Assembly (NCBI RefSeq): GCF_900573985.1 | Contig: NZ_UWOK01000002.1 | Span: 186,001-250,000, forward strand | Source: Campylobacter showae | GTDB taxonomy: Bacteria; Campylobacterota; Campylobacteria; Campylobacterales; Campylobacteraceae | Reading direction: 5' to 3' | Length of the DNA stretch: 64,000 bases | The notes under the pieces: model-generated | Seen by the model: the letters and a program-made list of their open reading frames with translations, nothing else | Databases searched by the model: none | What the model was told of the DNA's origin: nothing | Translations under genes and position numbers: made by a program | Shown: piece by piece, positions 49,999 through 59,394 of the stretch | How positions within the stretch are numbered: the first letter of the stretch is position 1 | Layout: each line of letters starts with the position of its first letter

Positions 49999-52900
49999 TT
50001 ATCCTATAAATAGTCCATCTTCCATTATTATGGTGGTGGCTAGTCTGCCTACTAGGCGGGGAGGTGTTTGTTTAGGGCGTTCTTTTACTGCACTGTTTTT
50101 ATATTCATAATATTCCTTACACCCCACATAAAGCCCTTTGATATTATTCTTGCCTATTACGTCTAAGGCTTGCAGTAGTCTTCTTGCTTTATTATCTACC
50201 TTAGACTCTTTATCGGTAGTATCCGTATTAAAGTTTCCTTCTTTAAAGTCTTGGAGTATTTCCATAGCTTCGTTGTAGCTATCTATAGCAGATTCCATAT
50301 TGGCCATACTTTTACCTCTGGTTTGAGCTTCTTTATACATCTCGTAAATTTCTCTTCTTTGCGTATAGTCCATAAAGCTACTATTTGATATATCCAAAGG
50401 TCTTTTTGAGTCCGCCACCATAAGCTCTTTTGGTTCAAAGGGCATATCGTGGGTTTTTAGATGAGCAAAAAAGCTTTGATCGTCTTTATACGTAGTTCTT
50501 AGTTCGTCTAGGCAAAGATAGGCTATTAGTTTGTTTAAAGGCATATTTTTAGATAGGCTAGAGTTTGTTTTAGTATAGATGTCGTTTATGTCGTAGTAAA
50601 AGAATTTATGATAGTCCAGTCCTCCGCTAGATAGTCTTCCTCCTATGATGGTTCTTTTTAGATCTACGTTCATAAAGGATGAGTGAATTTGCATAGGATA
50701 GTAGATATACTCTTTAGTATCTTTACTCATAGGAGCTAGGGATATGTTTTTTACGGCATACGGCTCGTCGTATTTGTGGGTGTAGTATTTGTATAGGATA
50801 TCTTCGTATTGACGTTTATGCTTTTCGTATTCGGAGGTATATAGGCTATCTAGGATGAAATTTAACCCGCTACCGGTTATTATGGTTTTTAGGGTGGTTG
50901 CGGCGGAGTTAACAAAGAATTTGCCCATAGCTTTAAGTCTTACGCTTTTATGAATGTCCGCTTGATACTCTTTTGATATATTTTTCAATTTAGATAGGTG
51001 TGCCGAGGCGTCTTTTGGATTAAGATTATCCGTAACTTCATAATAGGCGAAGGTATTCTTTTTTATCTCGACTATGCCAGCAAAGGCTTTAACTTTTAGC
51101 TTTTTAGATAGTCTCTTAGCTTTTTTTTCGTCCGCTATCATAGCTCTTATATTTTCACTCCCTAAAGACGTAAATATCCTAAACTCACCGATATTTTCCA
51201 TAAAGATTTCTTTGATACTGCTTTTTGAAAAAATATAATTAGTCATGCTTTTAGCTATGTTTGCATAGCCCTCGCCTTTAAAATATCGGTAAAAAGGAAA
51301 AAGCTCTTCTAAAACCTCGTCTACTATAGTAGATAGCGACATATCTATGTAAAATTTATAATCTTCGCCCATAGGCACGGACTTAAACGGCTCCATGGCA
51401 TTATCGTGGGCTTTTTTTAGATCTTCATACGCCCACCGTTCGTCTTGGGTGACTTTGTCGTCGAAATTTGAGCCGTATTCTTTCTCGAAATCTTTAAAAA
51501 ACTCGTAAAAGCTATCTTCAAATATCTGCATACCGTTTTCTACGAAACCGTTTTCAAAGCCGTCTACGATCTCTTCTATGCATACGGCGTCTTTTTCTCG
51601 GGCGCTTTGCATAGTCTGCTTAAAGAAGTAAATTTTCTTTTTGCCTTCGCTAGTTTGTAAAAACGCATCCTCGTTTAAAAGCTTGAACCGCTCTTCATAT
51701 ACGGTTATATACTCGCCGTCGTTACTACTAAAAAAGCCTCCAGGGGAGTTAAATTCGATTAAAGATTGGTCGAATTTTTGTCTAATGACGTAAAAAGTCG
51801 TAGCTAGAAGAAATACTTCTATGGCGGAATATGGATACTCGGTTACCTTGTATTCTCCTCTTATGCCACTACGCTTTGCTCCTAATATGAGGTTTTGTAC
51901 TTCTTTTTTGCTTCCGTACTTTCCAAGGCTTTGTGAATTGCTTTCCGTGTAAACCATTTCGACTTCGTATTTTTTATTTATAGTTTTAAAATAATCCGCA
52001 AATTCTTTTATACTTGTTTTTAAAAATTCCCCTTCTTTTTCTTTTATATCCTCCATATCTGCGGGAGATTTGAAAAATGAATTTATGTGTCTTAGCTTCA
52101 TCTGTAAAGAACCGGTCTTCATCACTAGCTCATGAGACTCTTTTAAAATAGCGTCTATTTCGGATTTTTTTAATCTTCTATCTATAGAGCCGTTTTTGTA
52201 GGCGATCTCGCGATTGTATTTGCGTATGTCGTTTTCTATTTGATTTATTTCCTCCTTAGATATACGCACGAACGGGCTTAAATTTAACAGATACAAGTCC
52301 TCTTCTTCTTTTGCGTTTACGCTTATGGAGTATTTGCTGTAGTCTTTTATTTGGCTTATGTCGTCGGGTTTTATTAACTTTGAGTCCTTACCGCTTCTGT
52401 TGTTTTCATCGTTTATCTTATAGCTAAGCGCCGTTTCTACTATATACTCGCTTAGCTTGGCGTTGGTTTTTTGCGAGGCTCTTGACAGCACGAGATAGTT
52501 TTTAGCCAGTTTTCCGTATCGCAGGCTGTTTGTATCCTGGTCTTTATCGGCGGCGGATTTATCTCGGATGAGATTTGCGAATTTTAACGAGTTAAAAAAC
52601 GGATGCTGAATGTATACGAAGTGCGCGCCGTTTGATACTATGCTACTTTCTACGGATTCATACAAGCTATGGCTATCTTTATCTTTCTTTCCGGTATTTT
52701 TATAAATACTTACGTTTCCGTTTTGAGCTTTACGGATCTTTGCTCTGATATCAAAAAAGTCCGCGCCGCTTAACTCTATATTGTTTTTTAGTTGATATGC
52801 GCTGCCAGGTAAATAATTTGGTTTGAGAGGATTGTTTCTAAAATCCATCTCCCCGTCTTTTTTATTTTCGTTAAATATGAAATTTCCGCAAACGCCTAGA

Positions 52901-53889
52901 TACTCGTCTACGTTTGTTTGCGCATTTAGCCCATCAACCTCAAATCCCGAAAAATCTATAAACCCTCCGCTCTCTCCGCTCTTGGTTTTAAAAACTAAAA
53001 CATTGCTAAGAGAGCTTGCATTTAGTAGCCCGAATATAAATCCAAATTCGCTAGCGAGTAAATTCGCTACCGGTCCCGCAAAGGCATAAAAGCCCTTTTT
53101 CTTGCTGTGCTCGTATATCTTAGAACCGGTTTCATAAATATCTCCCGCAGACATTAGTAAGCTTACCGGCTTAAATGTCTTTTTAAACTCCGTAAAGTCT
53201 ATTATGCTAACAAGCGCTTTTATCAGCTCTTTTACGGTAAAGCCGTATGTTTGCTTGGATGTTTTTTCTATATTGCTTTTTAATTTACCAAAAGTATTGC
53301 TTATACTTTCTTTTACTTCCTCTTTCGGGGCGAAATTTTCGTTTGCCAGTATGGCTTCGGCTTTTTGGATTATACTTTTTTGCAACTCGTCTAAGTTGCT
53401 TTGAATGCTGGATTTATTTGCGTCGTAGTTTTTTACCAGTTCGTTTGCCGCATCGGTGAAATTTTTTACCTTTTCATACTCTTTTTTATTTTTGTTTGCA
53501 AGGTTTATTAGCTCTTTAACGAATTTTTCTATGGGATCTGCTTCGTCTATTACGGTATGTACCTCTATAACTTTGTTTAGTCTTCTAATGTTAAATTTGC
53601 CGTTTCTTATCGTCTCTTTGCCGTCTATTAGCGCACTTTTATCGATAAAACGGGGCGTTACTATGGTGATATTATTATTTGACTCGGATTCCCCTATCTT
53701 AGGGCTCATATCAAAAAGCCTTTGCATGATAATGCCGCCTAGAGTATTTGATTGCAATACGTCATTATGGTAAAAACTGTTAAGATCCCTGCAATAAAAA
53801 GTAACGTTGTCGTATTTTTGTTCGTATCCGTCGAATTCTTTTAGTAGCGTTTCTATATCCTGCACGACTCTTATATCGCTTATTTGCAC
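49999..53889 (-). CDS. Large putative type VI effector or effector-linked protein (1296 aa)
   Basis: A very long protein with no domain that I can name. It begins MQISDIRVVQDIETLLKEFD. It has a helical, lysine-rich region (about 125-215), a hydrophobic stretch GFYAFAGPVANLLASEFGFI, then FGLLNASSLSNVLVF (about 264-300) that could insert into a membrane, and a C-terminal charged helical region of about 130 residues that is duplicated downstream. It lies 21 bp after the lipase-PAAR gene and is followed 3 bp later by the membrane-anchored partner. Context suggests a second type VI cargo with its partner. A chaperone or structural role is also possible. Confidence 0.6.
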   Translation of the reverse strand: MQISDIRVVQDIETLLKEFDGYEQKYDNVTFYCRDLNSFYHNDVLQSNTLGGIIMQRLFDMSPKIGESESNNNITIVTPRFIDKSALIDGKETIRNGKFNIRRLNKVIEVHTVIDEADPIEKFVKELINLANKNKKEYEKVKNFTDAANELVKNYDANKSSIQSNLDELQKSIIQKAEAILANENFAPKEEVKESISNTFGKLKSNIEKTSKQTYGFTVKELIKALVSIIDFTEFKKTFKPVSLLMSAGDIYETGSKIYEHSKKKGFYAFAGPVANLLASEFGFIFGLLNASSLSNVLVFKTKSGESGGFIDFSGFEVDGLNAQTNVDEYLGVCGNFIFNENKKDGEMDFRNNPLKPNYLPGSAYQLKNNIELSGADFFDIRAKIRKAQNGNVSIYKNTGKKDKDSHSLYESVESSIVSNGAHFVYIQHPFFNSLKFANLIRDKSAADKDQDTNSLRYGKLAKNYLVLSRASQKTNAKLSEYIVETALSYKINDENNRSGKDSKLIKPDDISQIKDYSKYSISVNAKEEEDLYLLNLSPFVRISKEEINQIENDIRKYNREIAYKNGSIDRRLKKSEIDAILKESHELVMKTGSLQMKLRHINSFFKSPADMEDIKEKEGEFLKTSIKEFADYFKTINKKYEVEMVYTESNSQSLGKYGSKKEVQNLILGAKRSGIRGEYKVTEYPYSAIEVFLLATTFYVIRQKFDQSLIEFNSPGGFFSSNDGEYITVYEERFKLLNEDAFLQTSEGKKKIYFFKQTMQSAREKDAVCIEEIVDGFENGFVENGMQIFEDSFYEFFKDFEKEYGSNFDDKVTQDERWAYEDLKKAHDNAMEPFKSVPMGEDYKFYIDMSLSTIVDEVLEELFPFYRYFKGEGYANIAKSMTNYIFSKSSIKEIFMENIGEFRIFTSLGSENIRAMIADEKKAKRLSKKLKVKAFAGIVEIKKNTFAYYEVTDNLNPKDASAHLSKLKNISKEYQADIHKSVRLKAMGKFFVNSAATTLKTIITGSGLNFILDSLYTSEYEKHKRQYEDILYKYYTHKYDEPYAVKNISLAPMSKDTKEYIYYPMQIHSSFMNVDLKRTIIGGRLSSGGLDYHKFFYYDINDIYTKTNSSLSKNMPLNKLIAYLCLDELRTTYKDDQSFFAHLKTHDMPFEPKELMVADSKRPLDISNSSFMDYTQRREIYEMYKEAQTRGKSMANMESAIDSYNEAMEILQDFKEGNFNTDTTDKESKVDNKARRLLQALDVIGKNNIKGLYVGCKEYYEYKNSAVKERPKQTPPRLVGRLATTIIMEDGLFIG

Positions 53890-53910
53890 CTTACTTCCTT
53901 GCGTTTAAAT

Positions 53911-56900
53911 TTAAACCTGCCCGCTTAACATTACGACTTCGCATATGTCCAGACTCGGCTCATTGTCTTTATCAAATCCTTTAGTGATTTGCAGTTTTAC
54001 GCTTTTAGCGTATGAGGGCGAGAAAAATACCAGAGTATGCACCGGTCTTTTTTGCGACCTATCTAGGCTTTCGTATTTATCTAGCCTGGTGAAGTATCCC
54101 GTTCCGCTTTCAGGTTCGCCCGCATCTTTATATGCTTGCTTGCAAGCCTTTTGAGGAGAGTTTGGGATTACAAATACCAAATTTATCGTATTTATGCCGT
54201 AACGTAGCTCGAATTCTTTAAATTTATGGTCTTCGTTATAGTTTTGCTTTAGCTTTTTATCCAGTTCGCCGTCGCTAGGATTTTTGCCTTCGTTTAAATT
54301 TAGCCGTATTTGTTCAAAGCCCTCTTTGTTTTCAAATTTAGCGCCGTTTAGATAGTAGATATTTACGGGTAGGTTGTCTTTTTGCGAGGCGTAGTTTTTA
54401 AAATGCAGCCTTATGCAAGCAGAGTTGCTATTAGCGCTATCTTTGTCCGCATTTGAGATATTATAGCCGCCGATATCCCCGGGATCCGATATCTTAAGCT
54501 TGTTTGATTTTTTAGCGCAGGTTAGTATAGAGCCCCTATCGCTCCTACATAAATTTACGAAGTCTTGCATCAAGGCGTGATCGCCGTTTACGGTTTTTTG
54601 GCTAAGAGCACCTCTTGGCACGAAAGCTACTCTAGTGCAATGAGAGTTTGCGCTACAACCTACTATGGGTAAGTTTATAAAATCGCATCCTAGTATCAGG
54701 GGTATGCCGTTTGATTTTATCGTTCTTCCTCTTACGCTTTTTAGCACCACCCTGCCGCCGTGTTCGCAGGTTATGATATCGTCTTCTATGACCGGATATA
54801 GATACGAGAGGCTAGTTTTAACCGCCGTTTCGTCAAACGTTTTATCTTCGGGAGCGATTTGATTTAGCCCCTTTAGCTCTTTAGCCTTTTTACTGGCCGG
54901 TTTTAGCTTGATATTTAGGCTATCTTCTTTTATATCGTAGTTTAGTAGCCTAGCCTGAGAGTTTTTGTATAGTAAATTTAGCCCTCCTATGCCGCTATGC
55001 GTATCTCGGGGCTGAAATATATACGAGGCATAGCTTTCGCCAGTTTGGCTATCCTCGCCGGCTTGGTTTTTAGGGGCTAGAGATAAGGAGACCTGATTTG
55101 CGTCTTCTTTGTTTTCCGGATCGTTTTTGTCTTTGTTTTCTTTAAAGTAAAGCTCGTAATCTTCTTTTTCCTCGCCCCCCGTTAAAAGCTTACTCATCAT
55201 AAAGACTTTGGCGTTTAGATATTTAAAGCTTAAATTTATATCCTCTTCTACGCGTGCGACGTCAAACGTACTTTCGTTTTTTAAAAATATATCGCAGTTT
55301 TTATGGTAGATATGTATAAGCTCGCTAAGCTCAAACCTTATCATCTTTAAGAGCTGTTTTGCTTGGTACTGTTTATCTTCTTTGGACATATCTCCTAGCG
55401 CTTGGATGGAGGGCAGGATTATGCTTCTTTGATTCTCGTCTATCTCTTTTTTATATGCGCTCTGCGATTTTTTTGAGAGTACCAAATAACGCTTCTTATC
55501 GTTAGATAGATATCTCCATCCCTCAAATTTAAGCTCATACGCGCTTTTGCAAATTTCTATCCTAGCCTCTATCCATTTTTCAAGCTCTTCGCTATCTTTT
55601 TTCGAGCGGACATATGAGCTTATATCTTTATAAAAGTCCGATATATATGTGAGCCTATCTTTTGCTTGTTCTAAATTTAACTTTTTATCTAGAGTAAAAA
55701 ATCTGCATCCATATATCGCAAACATCAAATTTAGATCATCTTGCATGACCTCTGAGGCGAGCGTTTTTGCGTTGATATGCTTGATATCTTCTTTATCTAT
55801 GATTTTTATTAGTAGATTATCTTGCGTATAGGCTAGCAAGCAGCTAATGAGATCTTCTACATTAGGCGCCACACCGATATCATCGTATCCAAAGTCGTTT
55901 ACGTATAGGCTTACGGGATATATTACGCTTTCTAGGATCGAGATCTTTTCTTCTTCCATATTGCCTAGCCTCGGAAGATTTTTTAGATAAATTTTATAAA
56001 ACAGTATCTGAGAAGCTAGGGTTTGTAAGTAGTCGTTTAGATAGTTTAGAGCCTTTGCTATATCTTTATCTTTTATCTTGGCTTCGTTTTTGGGATGGTT
56101 TAAAAGATACTCCATCAGATATAGGCTCTCTACCAACTGCTTCATAAAGTGAGAAGCCTTTAGCACGTTTATAAGATGAAGTTTAGAGGTGTTTTGATAG
56201 TCGAATTTTTCCGTATAGTTTGCCATACCGTATCTAAGGCCAAGATCTGAGATAACCGATACGCTTGGCTCAAATACCTGATTTGCGTCTGTTTTCGCGG
56301 TATCTAAGCCAAACGTATTTTTATACTCTTCTTGTTTATCAAAGTATCCTTCGTCGTATTCGTCGTAAATTTTATGCATAACGGAGTCTATATGATGAAC
56401 CTCTATACCAAGAGTATCTCCTTTACTAGCCTTGCTCATATTAGAGCTTACGTTTTGCTTATTTAGCTCTTCGCAGGCCGTTTTGTTTTCCTTTACGAGA
56501 TCGACGCAATCTTCTAGCGTAGCCTCGTCTTTATCATCTTCGCCAAAGCCAAAGAAGCTTTTTATCTTATCAAATGCCTTGCTAACCATACCGCCTATAA
56601 AGCCATTTGGGTCTAGTATCCTAGCTACCCACCTTATGCCTTTATATATGACCTTGGCTATAAAGCCTAAAAACCTAAAAACGATAACCGGCAAGGATAT
56701 CCATACGCCTCCAAAGCCCGGAGCGTTAAAGGTATATAGCTCCTTTACTTCGTTTGGATAGATAGAGCAGTAAGCCTGAGCCAAATGCCCTCCTAGCGAG
56801 TGACCGGCTACTACTAGAGGAGGGGTAGGAGCGTAGTTTGAGGCTTGGGGACGATACGGGTTCTTATCCGCCGAAACGGACTCTAGGGTCTTATCCATAT

Positions 56901-57597
56901 GATCCGTTATGCTTTTATAGATTTCGTCTTTTAAGATCTTAAGAGATACTATCTGATCCAGCGCCGCGCCGAAAAACGCTATCATACCGTCTGTTATAAC
57001 CAGGTCTTTTACGCCAAGCTCCGTACCTCTAAAGCCTATTACGTAGTTGCCAAATTTACTATCGTAAAAAGCGCTGGAAGAATACCCCGTTATAGAAGTA
57101 TCTTTAACGTGATGAAGGAGTTCGTAACGGTTTACGAAGGATTTGGTGCGGAGGGAGAGGGAGTGGAAGCCGGGTTCGTTAACAAATACCCTTTGTTGTT
57201 TGGTGGTTTTATTTACTTTAATAAAATTTTGGACTTTGTTTGATATTGTTACTTCTTCGAGCTTATTGTCAATCTCCTCATCTGCATTCTGAGGAATTTC
57301 TATAACCATATCCTGATTAAACCTAGCCTCGATGGCTAGAGCGTAGGCGGTGGGTTCGCCGATTTTTCTTTGATTTTTTTTTGCAAGTCTAGTCTGATTG
57401 TCTTCGGTTATTTTATCGCCTTTAGCTATCCCGTCCGCAAATTTCCACCTAGCAGGCGGTTCGTCTTTAAATTTATCAAACCATCCGTCTTCTTCATTCT
57501 CGTTTACCCAGTGAAGCATAGCGTAGCTAGCGTCTGCTATGTCTGCATAGTCTTTAAATTTGGATATTAGGTCTTTGGTTGAAATTTGATCCGACAT
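53911..57597 (-). CDS. Type VI lipase effector with PAAR-like domain
   Basis: A 1228-residue protein. The N-terminal 46 residues (MSDQISTKDLISKFKDYADI..) recur in three orphan fragments upstream. Residues about 185-300 form a class-3-lipase-like alpha/beta hydrolase: GFRGTE (about 188-193), the nucleophile in VVAGHSLGGHLAQAY (Ser267), and FNAPGFGG. A cytoplasmic-to-membrane region with aromatic runs (SLPVIVFRFLGFIAKVIYKG, about 302-321) follows. A PAAR-like (DUF4280) domain near 935-1040 starts DDIITCEHGGRVV with several cysteines and would sit on the VgrG tip. It likely hydrolyses phospholipids in target cells. Four lipoproteins upstream are candidate immunity proteins. Confidence 0.82.
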   Translation of the reverse strand: MSDQISTKDLISKFKDYADIADASYAMLHWVNENEEDGWFDKFKDEPPARWKFADGIAKGDKITEDNQTRLAKKNQRKIGEPTAYALAIEARFNQDMVIEIPQNADEEIDNKLEEVTISNKVQNFIKVNKTTKQQRVFVNEPGFHSLSLRTKSFVNRYELLHHVKDTSITGYSSSAFYDSKFGNYVIGFRGTELGVKDLVITDGMIAFFGAALDQIVSLKILKDEIYKSITDHMDKTLESVSADKNPYRPQASNYAPTPPLVVAGHSLGGHLAQAYCSIYPNEVKELYTFNAPGFGGVWISLPVIVFRFLGFIAKVIYKGIRWVARILDPNGFIGGMVSKAFDKIKSFFGFGEDDKDEATLEDCVDLVKENKTACEELNKQNVSSNMSKASKGDTLGIEVHHIDSVMHKIYDEYDEGYFDKQEEYKNTFGLDTAKTDANQVFEPSVSVISDLGLRYGMANYTEKFDYQNTSKLHLINVLKASHFMKQLVESLYLMEYLLNHPKNEAKIKDKDIAKALNYLNDYLQTLASQILFYKIYLKNLPRLGNMEEEKISILESVIYPVSLYVNDFGYDDIGVAPNVEDLISCLLAYTQDNLLIKIIDKEDIKHINAKTLASEVMQDDLNLMFAIYGCRFFTLDKKLNLEQAKDRLTYISDFYKDISSYVRSKKDSEELEKWIEARIEICKSAYELKFEGWRYLSNDKKRYLVLSKKSQSAYKKEIDENQRSIILPSIQALGDMSKEDKQYQAKQLLKMIRFELSELIHIYHKNCDIFLKNESTFDVARVEEDINLSFKYLNAKVFMMSKLLTGGEEKEDYELYFKENKDKNDPENKEDANQVSLSLAPKNQAGEDSQTGESYASYIFQPRDTHSGIGGLNLLYKNSQARLLNYDIKEDSLNIKLKPASKKAKELKGLNQIAPEDKTFDETAVKTSLSYLYPVIEDDIITCEHGGRVVLKSVRGRTIKSNGIPLILGCDFINLPIVGCSANSHCTRVAFVPRGALSQKTVNGDHALMQDFVNLCRSDRGSILTCAKKSNKLKISDPGDIGGYNISNADKDSANSNSACIRLHFKNYASQKDNLPVNIYYLNGAKFENKEGFEQIRLNLNEGKNPSDGELDKKLKQNYNEDHKFKEFELRYGINTINLVFVIPNSPQKACKQAYKDAGEPESGTGYFTRLDKYESLDRSQKRPVHTLVFFSPSYAKSVKLQITKGFDKDNEPSLDICEVVMLSGQV

Positions 57598-57607
57598 TTT
57601 AAAGCCT

Positions 57608-58225
57608 TTATCGTTTTTCTAAATCTTCTATGTAAAAAGTATTATCATCTTTTACATATCTAATCTCTTTATCTGATAAACGAAATCCTCTCCCTTCATC
57701 TCCGAAGAAACCAAATTTGGTAGTTTGAAATTTATATATAACACCTATGGTTATAGGGGCTATTTCTCCACTATCTGTAACGTAAAAATATTCTGGATTT
57801 AAAACCGGTATACATTTATTCCAGCTTTCATGGCCTATTAAATTTATGATTTTTTCTTTGTATTCTTTTGGAATTTTAGGTCGTTTATTATACTCCCTGC
57901 CGTAATCCGCGGTATCTGTATAGTATTTTTTACCGTTGGAGAGGGTTTGGGGGAATTTTTGATCAAAGCCTCTCAATTCCACCCTCATCTCTTCATCGCT
58001 TTTAACTCTATCTAGAACAGACAGTTCATAAGCCCGCCTCTCCCTCTCTCTGCTCTGAATCTCTTCATAATATTTCTTATTAAACACATATACCCCTCCA
58101 TATTTCTTACCTAGCTTTGCTATTTCGCTATTGCTTAGTTTGTTGTTATCGCTAGTATCCTTTGCGCTACATCCTACTAAAAATGCTATAGCTAATAGGG
58201 CTAATATGCTTAAGATAAATTTCAC
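57608..58225 (-). CDS. Putative immunity lipoprotein 1 (next to the lipase)
   Basis: A 205-residue lipoprotein. The signal peptide MKFILSILALLAIAFLVGC ends in a lipobox (Cys19). Shared core features of the four paralogues are KYGGVYVFNKKYYEEI, PQTLSNGKKYYT and FGxFGDEGRGFxLS near the C-terminus. It lies 10 bp upstream of the lipase gene on the same strand, the usual site for a cognate immunity gene. Periplasmic lipoproteins are known to protect against Tle lipases. Its own -10 (TATAAT, 58262-58257) and AAAGGAT ribosome site suggest independent expression. Confidence 0.75.
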   Translation of the reverse strand: MKFILSILALLAIAFLVGCSAKDTSDNNKLSNSEIAKLGKKYGGVYVFNKKYYEEIQSRERERRAYELSVLDRVKSDEEMRVELRGFDQKFPQTLSNGKKYYTDTADYGREYNKRPKIPKEYKEKIINLIGHESWNKCIPVLNPEYFYVTDSGEIAPITIGVIYKFQTTKFGFFGDEGRGFRLSDKEIRYVKDDNTFYIEDLEKR

Positions 58226-58256
58226 TACGTATCCTTTGGTTTTAGTGTCGGTTTGT

Positions 58257-58262
58257 ATTATA
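58257..58262 (-). promoter_or_regulatory. -10 box of immunity lipoprotein 1
   Basis: TATAAT on the minus strand in a block conserved upstream of all four lipoprotein genes (AGCTATAATACAAAC .. AAAGGAT). Confidence 0.6.
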
Positions 58263-58309
58263 GCTACTTAAATTTTAAGAGAGGTTAATTTTTGAGTTAA
58301 GATTAGTAA

Positions 58310-58495
58310 CTAAAAGCTTTTAGTTATGCTATCTTTAAATTTCCACCTAGCAGGAGGTTCGTCTTTAAATTTATCAAACCATCCATCGTCTTCATTCTCG
58401 TTTACCCAGTGAAGCATAGCGTAGCTAGCGTCTGCTATGTCTGCATAGTCTTTAAATTTAGATATTAGGTCTTTGGTTGAAATTTGATCAGACAT
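58310..58495 (-). pseudogene. Orphan N-terminal fragment of the lipase effector, copy 1
   Basis: Sixty-one codons, starting MSDQISTKDLISKFKDYADI and matching the lipase through PPARWKF. They then end KDSITKSF at a stop inside a perfect palindrome (58307-58326, centre AAAGCTTT). It lies between immunity genes 2 and 1. It is most likely a by-product of segmental duplication, though the open frame is kept. Confidence 0.75.
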
Positions 58496-58514
58496 TTTAA
58501 ACCTTTAAAATCTA

Positions 58515-59102
58515 CTATTTTTCTAAGTCTTCCATATAAAATTTATTCTTTACTTCATAATATTCAAATCTATCCCTAGATAAAGAAAATCCTCTTCCTT
58601 CGTCTCCGAAAAGACCATAGCTCTTTACTTTGTCTGAGTATTGTATATACATTGTTATCGGAGTTATGTTTCCTTCTTCATCTGAGTAAAAACTACCTAA
58701 TCCTATTCCGGGAATTTTATCTAAATTTTCTTTGCCTATTAAATTTCTAATTCTTTCTTTGTAAATTTCAGGGACTTTGGGTTGTTTGCTATACTCTCTG
58801 CTGTAATCCGCCGTATCTGTATAGTATTTTTTACCGTTGGAGAGGGTTTGGGGGAATTTTTGATCAACGGGCTTAGTATCTACGGCATATAATCCGCCGC
58901 CCAAATCCCTACCTTTTAATTCTTTTATTGCCTCTTTTCTTTTTTTTTCCCTCTGCTGAATTTCTTCATAATATTTCTTATTAAATATATAAATCCCTCC
59001 GTATTTATTATTTAATTCGCTTTTATTGCTAGTATCCTTTGCGCTACATCCTACTAAAAATGCTATAGCTAATAAGGCTAATATGCTTAAGATAAATTTC
59101 AC
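58515..59102 (-). CDS. Putative immunity lipoprotein 2
   Basis: A 195-residue paralogue of lipoprotein 1 with the same signal peptide and Cys19. The N-terminal linker is shorter (NKSELNNKYGGIYIFNKKYY) and the middle diverges (KELKGRDLGGGLYAVDTKPV). The C-terminus keeps YGLFGDEGRGFSLS. Divergence in the middle with conserved ends suggests altered specificity, perhaps against related lipases from rivals. It is separated from lipoprotein 1 by an orphan lipase fragment. Confidence 0.75.
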   Translation of the reverse strand: MKFILSILALLAIAFLVGCSAKDTSNKSELNNKYGGIYIFNKKYYEEIQQREKKRKEAIKELKGRDLGGGLYAVDTKPVDQKFPQTLSNGKKYYTDTADYSREYSKQPKVPEIYKERIRNLIGKENLDKIPGIGLGSFYSDEEGNITPITMYIQYSDKVKSYGLFGDEGRGFSLSRDRFEYYEVKNKFYMEDLEK

Positions 59103-59135
59103 TAGTGATCCTTTGGTTACCTGGTATTTGTTTGT

Positions 59136-59141
59136 ATTATA
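59136..59141 (-). promoter_or_regulatory. -10 box of immunity lipoprotein 2
   Basis: TATAAT in the conserved upstream block, followed by GGATCACTAGTG near the ATG. Confidence 0.55.
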
Positions 59142-59171
59142 GCTACTTAAATTTTAAGGGAGGTTAATTTA

Positions 59172-59384
59172 TTAAAAAAGGAGGGAGAGAGAGTTAAAGA
59201 TTCCTCCTGTTGTTGGTTTGATAAATTTAAATGTTATTATAGGCTTTCTTTCTTTAAATTTATCAAACCATCCGTATTCTTCATTCTCGTTTACCCAGTG
59301 AAGCATAGCGTAGCTAGCGTCTGCTATGTCTGCATAGTCTTTAAATTTAGATATTAGGTCTTTGTTTGAAATTTGATCTGACAT
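59172..59384 (-). pseudogene. Orphan N-terminal fragment of the lipase effector, copy 2
   Basis: Seventy codons. MSDQISNKDLISKFKDYADI and the rest match the lipase up to GWFDKFK. They then become ERKPIITFKFIKPTTGGIFN and end. It differs from copies 1 and 3 after residue 45, so it is an independent or further decayed duplication. Confidence 0.7.
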
Positions 59385-59394
59385 TTTAAAGCCT

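Noticed and set aside
56432..56761. Plus-strand open frame of 109 codons inside the lipase gene
   Set aside because: Antisense shadow with no supporting signals.
58307..58326. 20-bp palindrome as an operator
   Set aside because: It coincides with the new C-terminal codons of the orphan lipase fragment, is AT-rich, and only partly recurs near 60213; coincidence of the duplication end is simpler.
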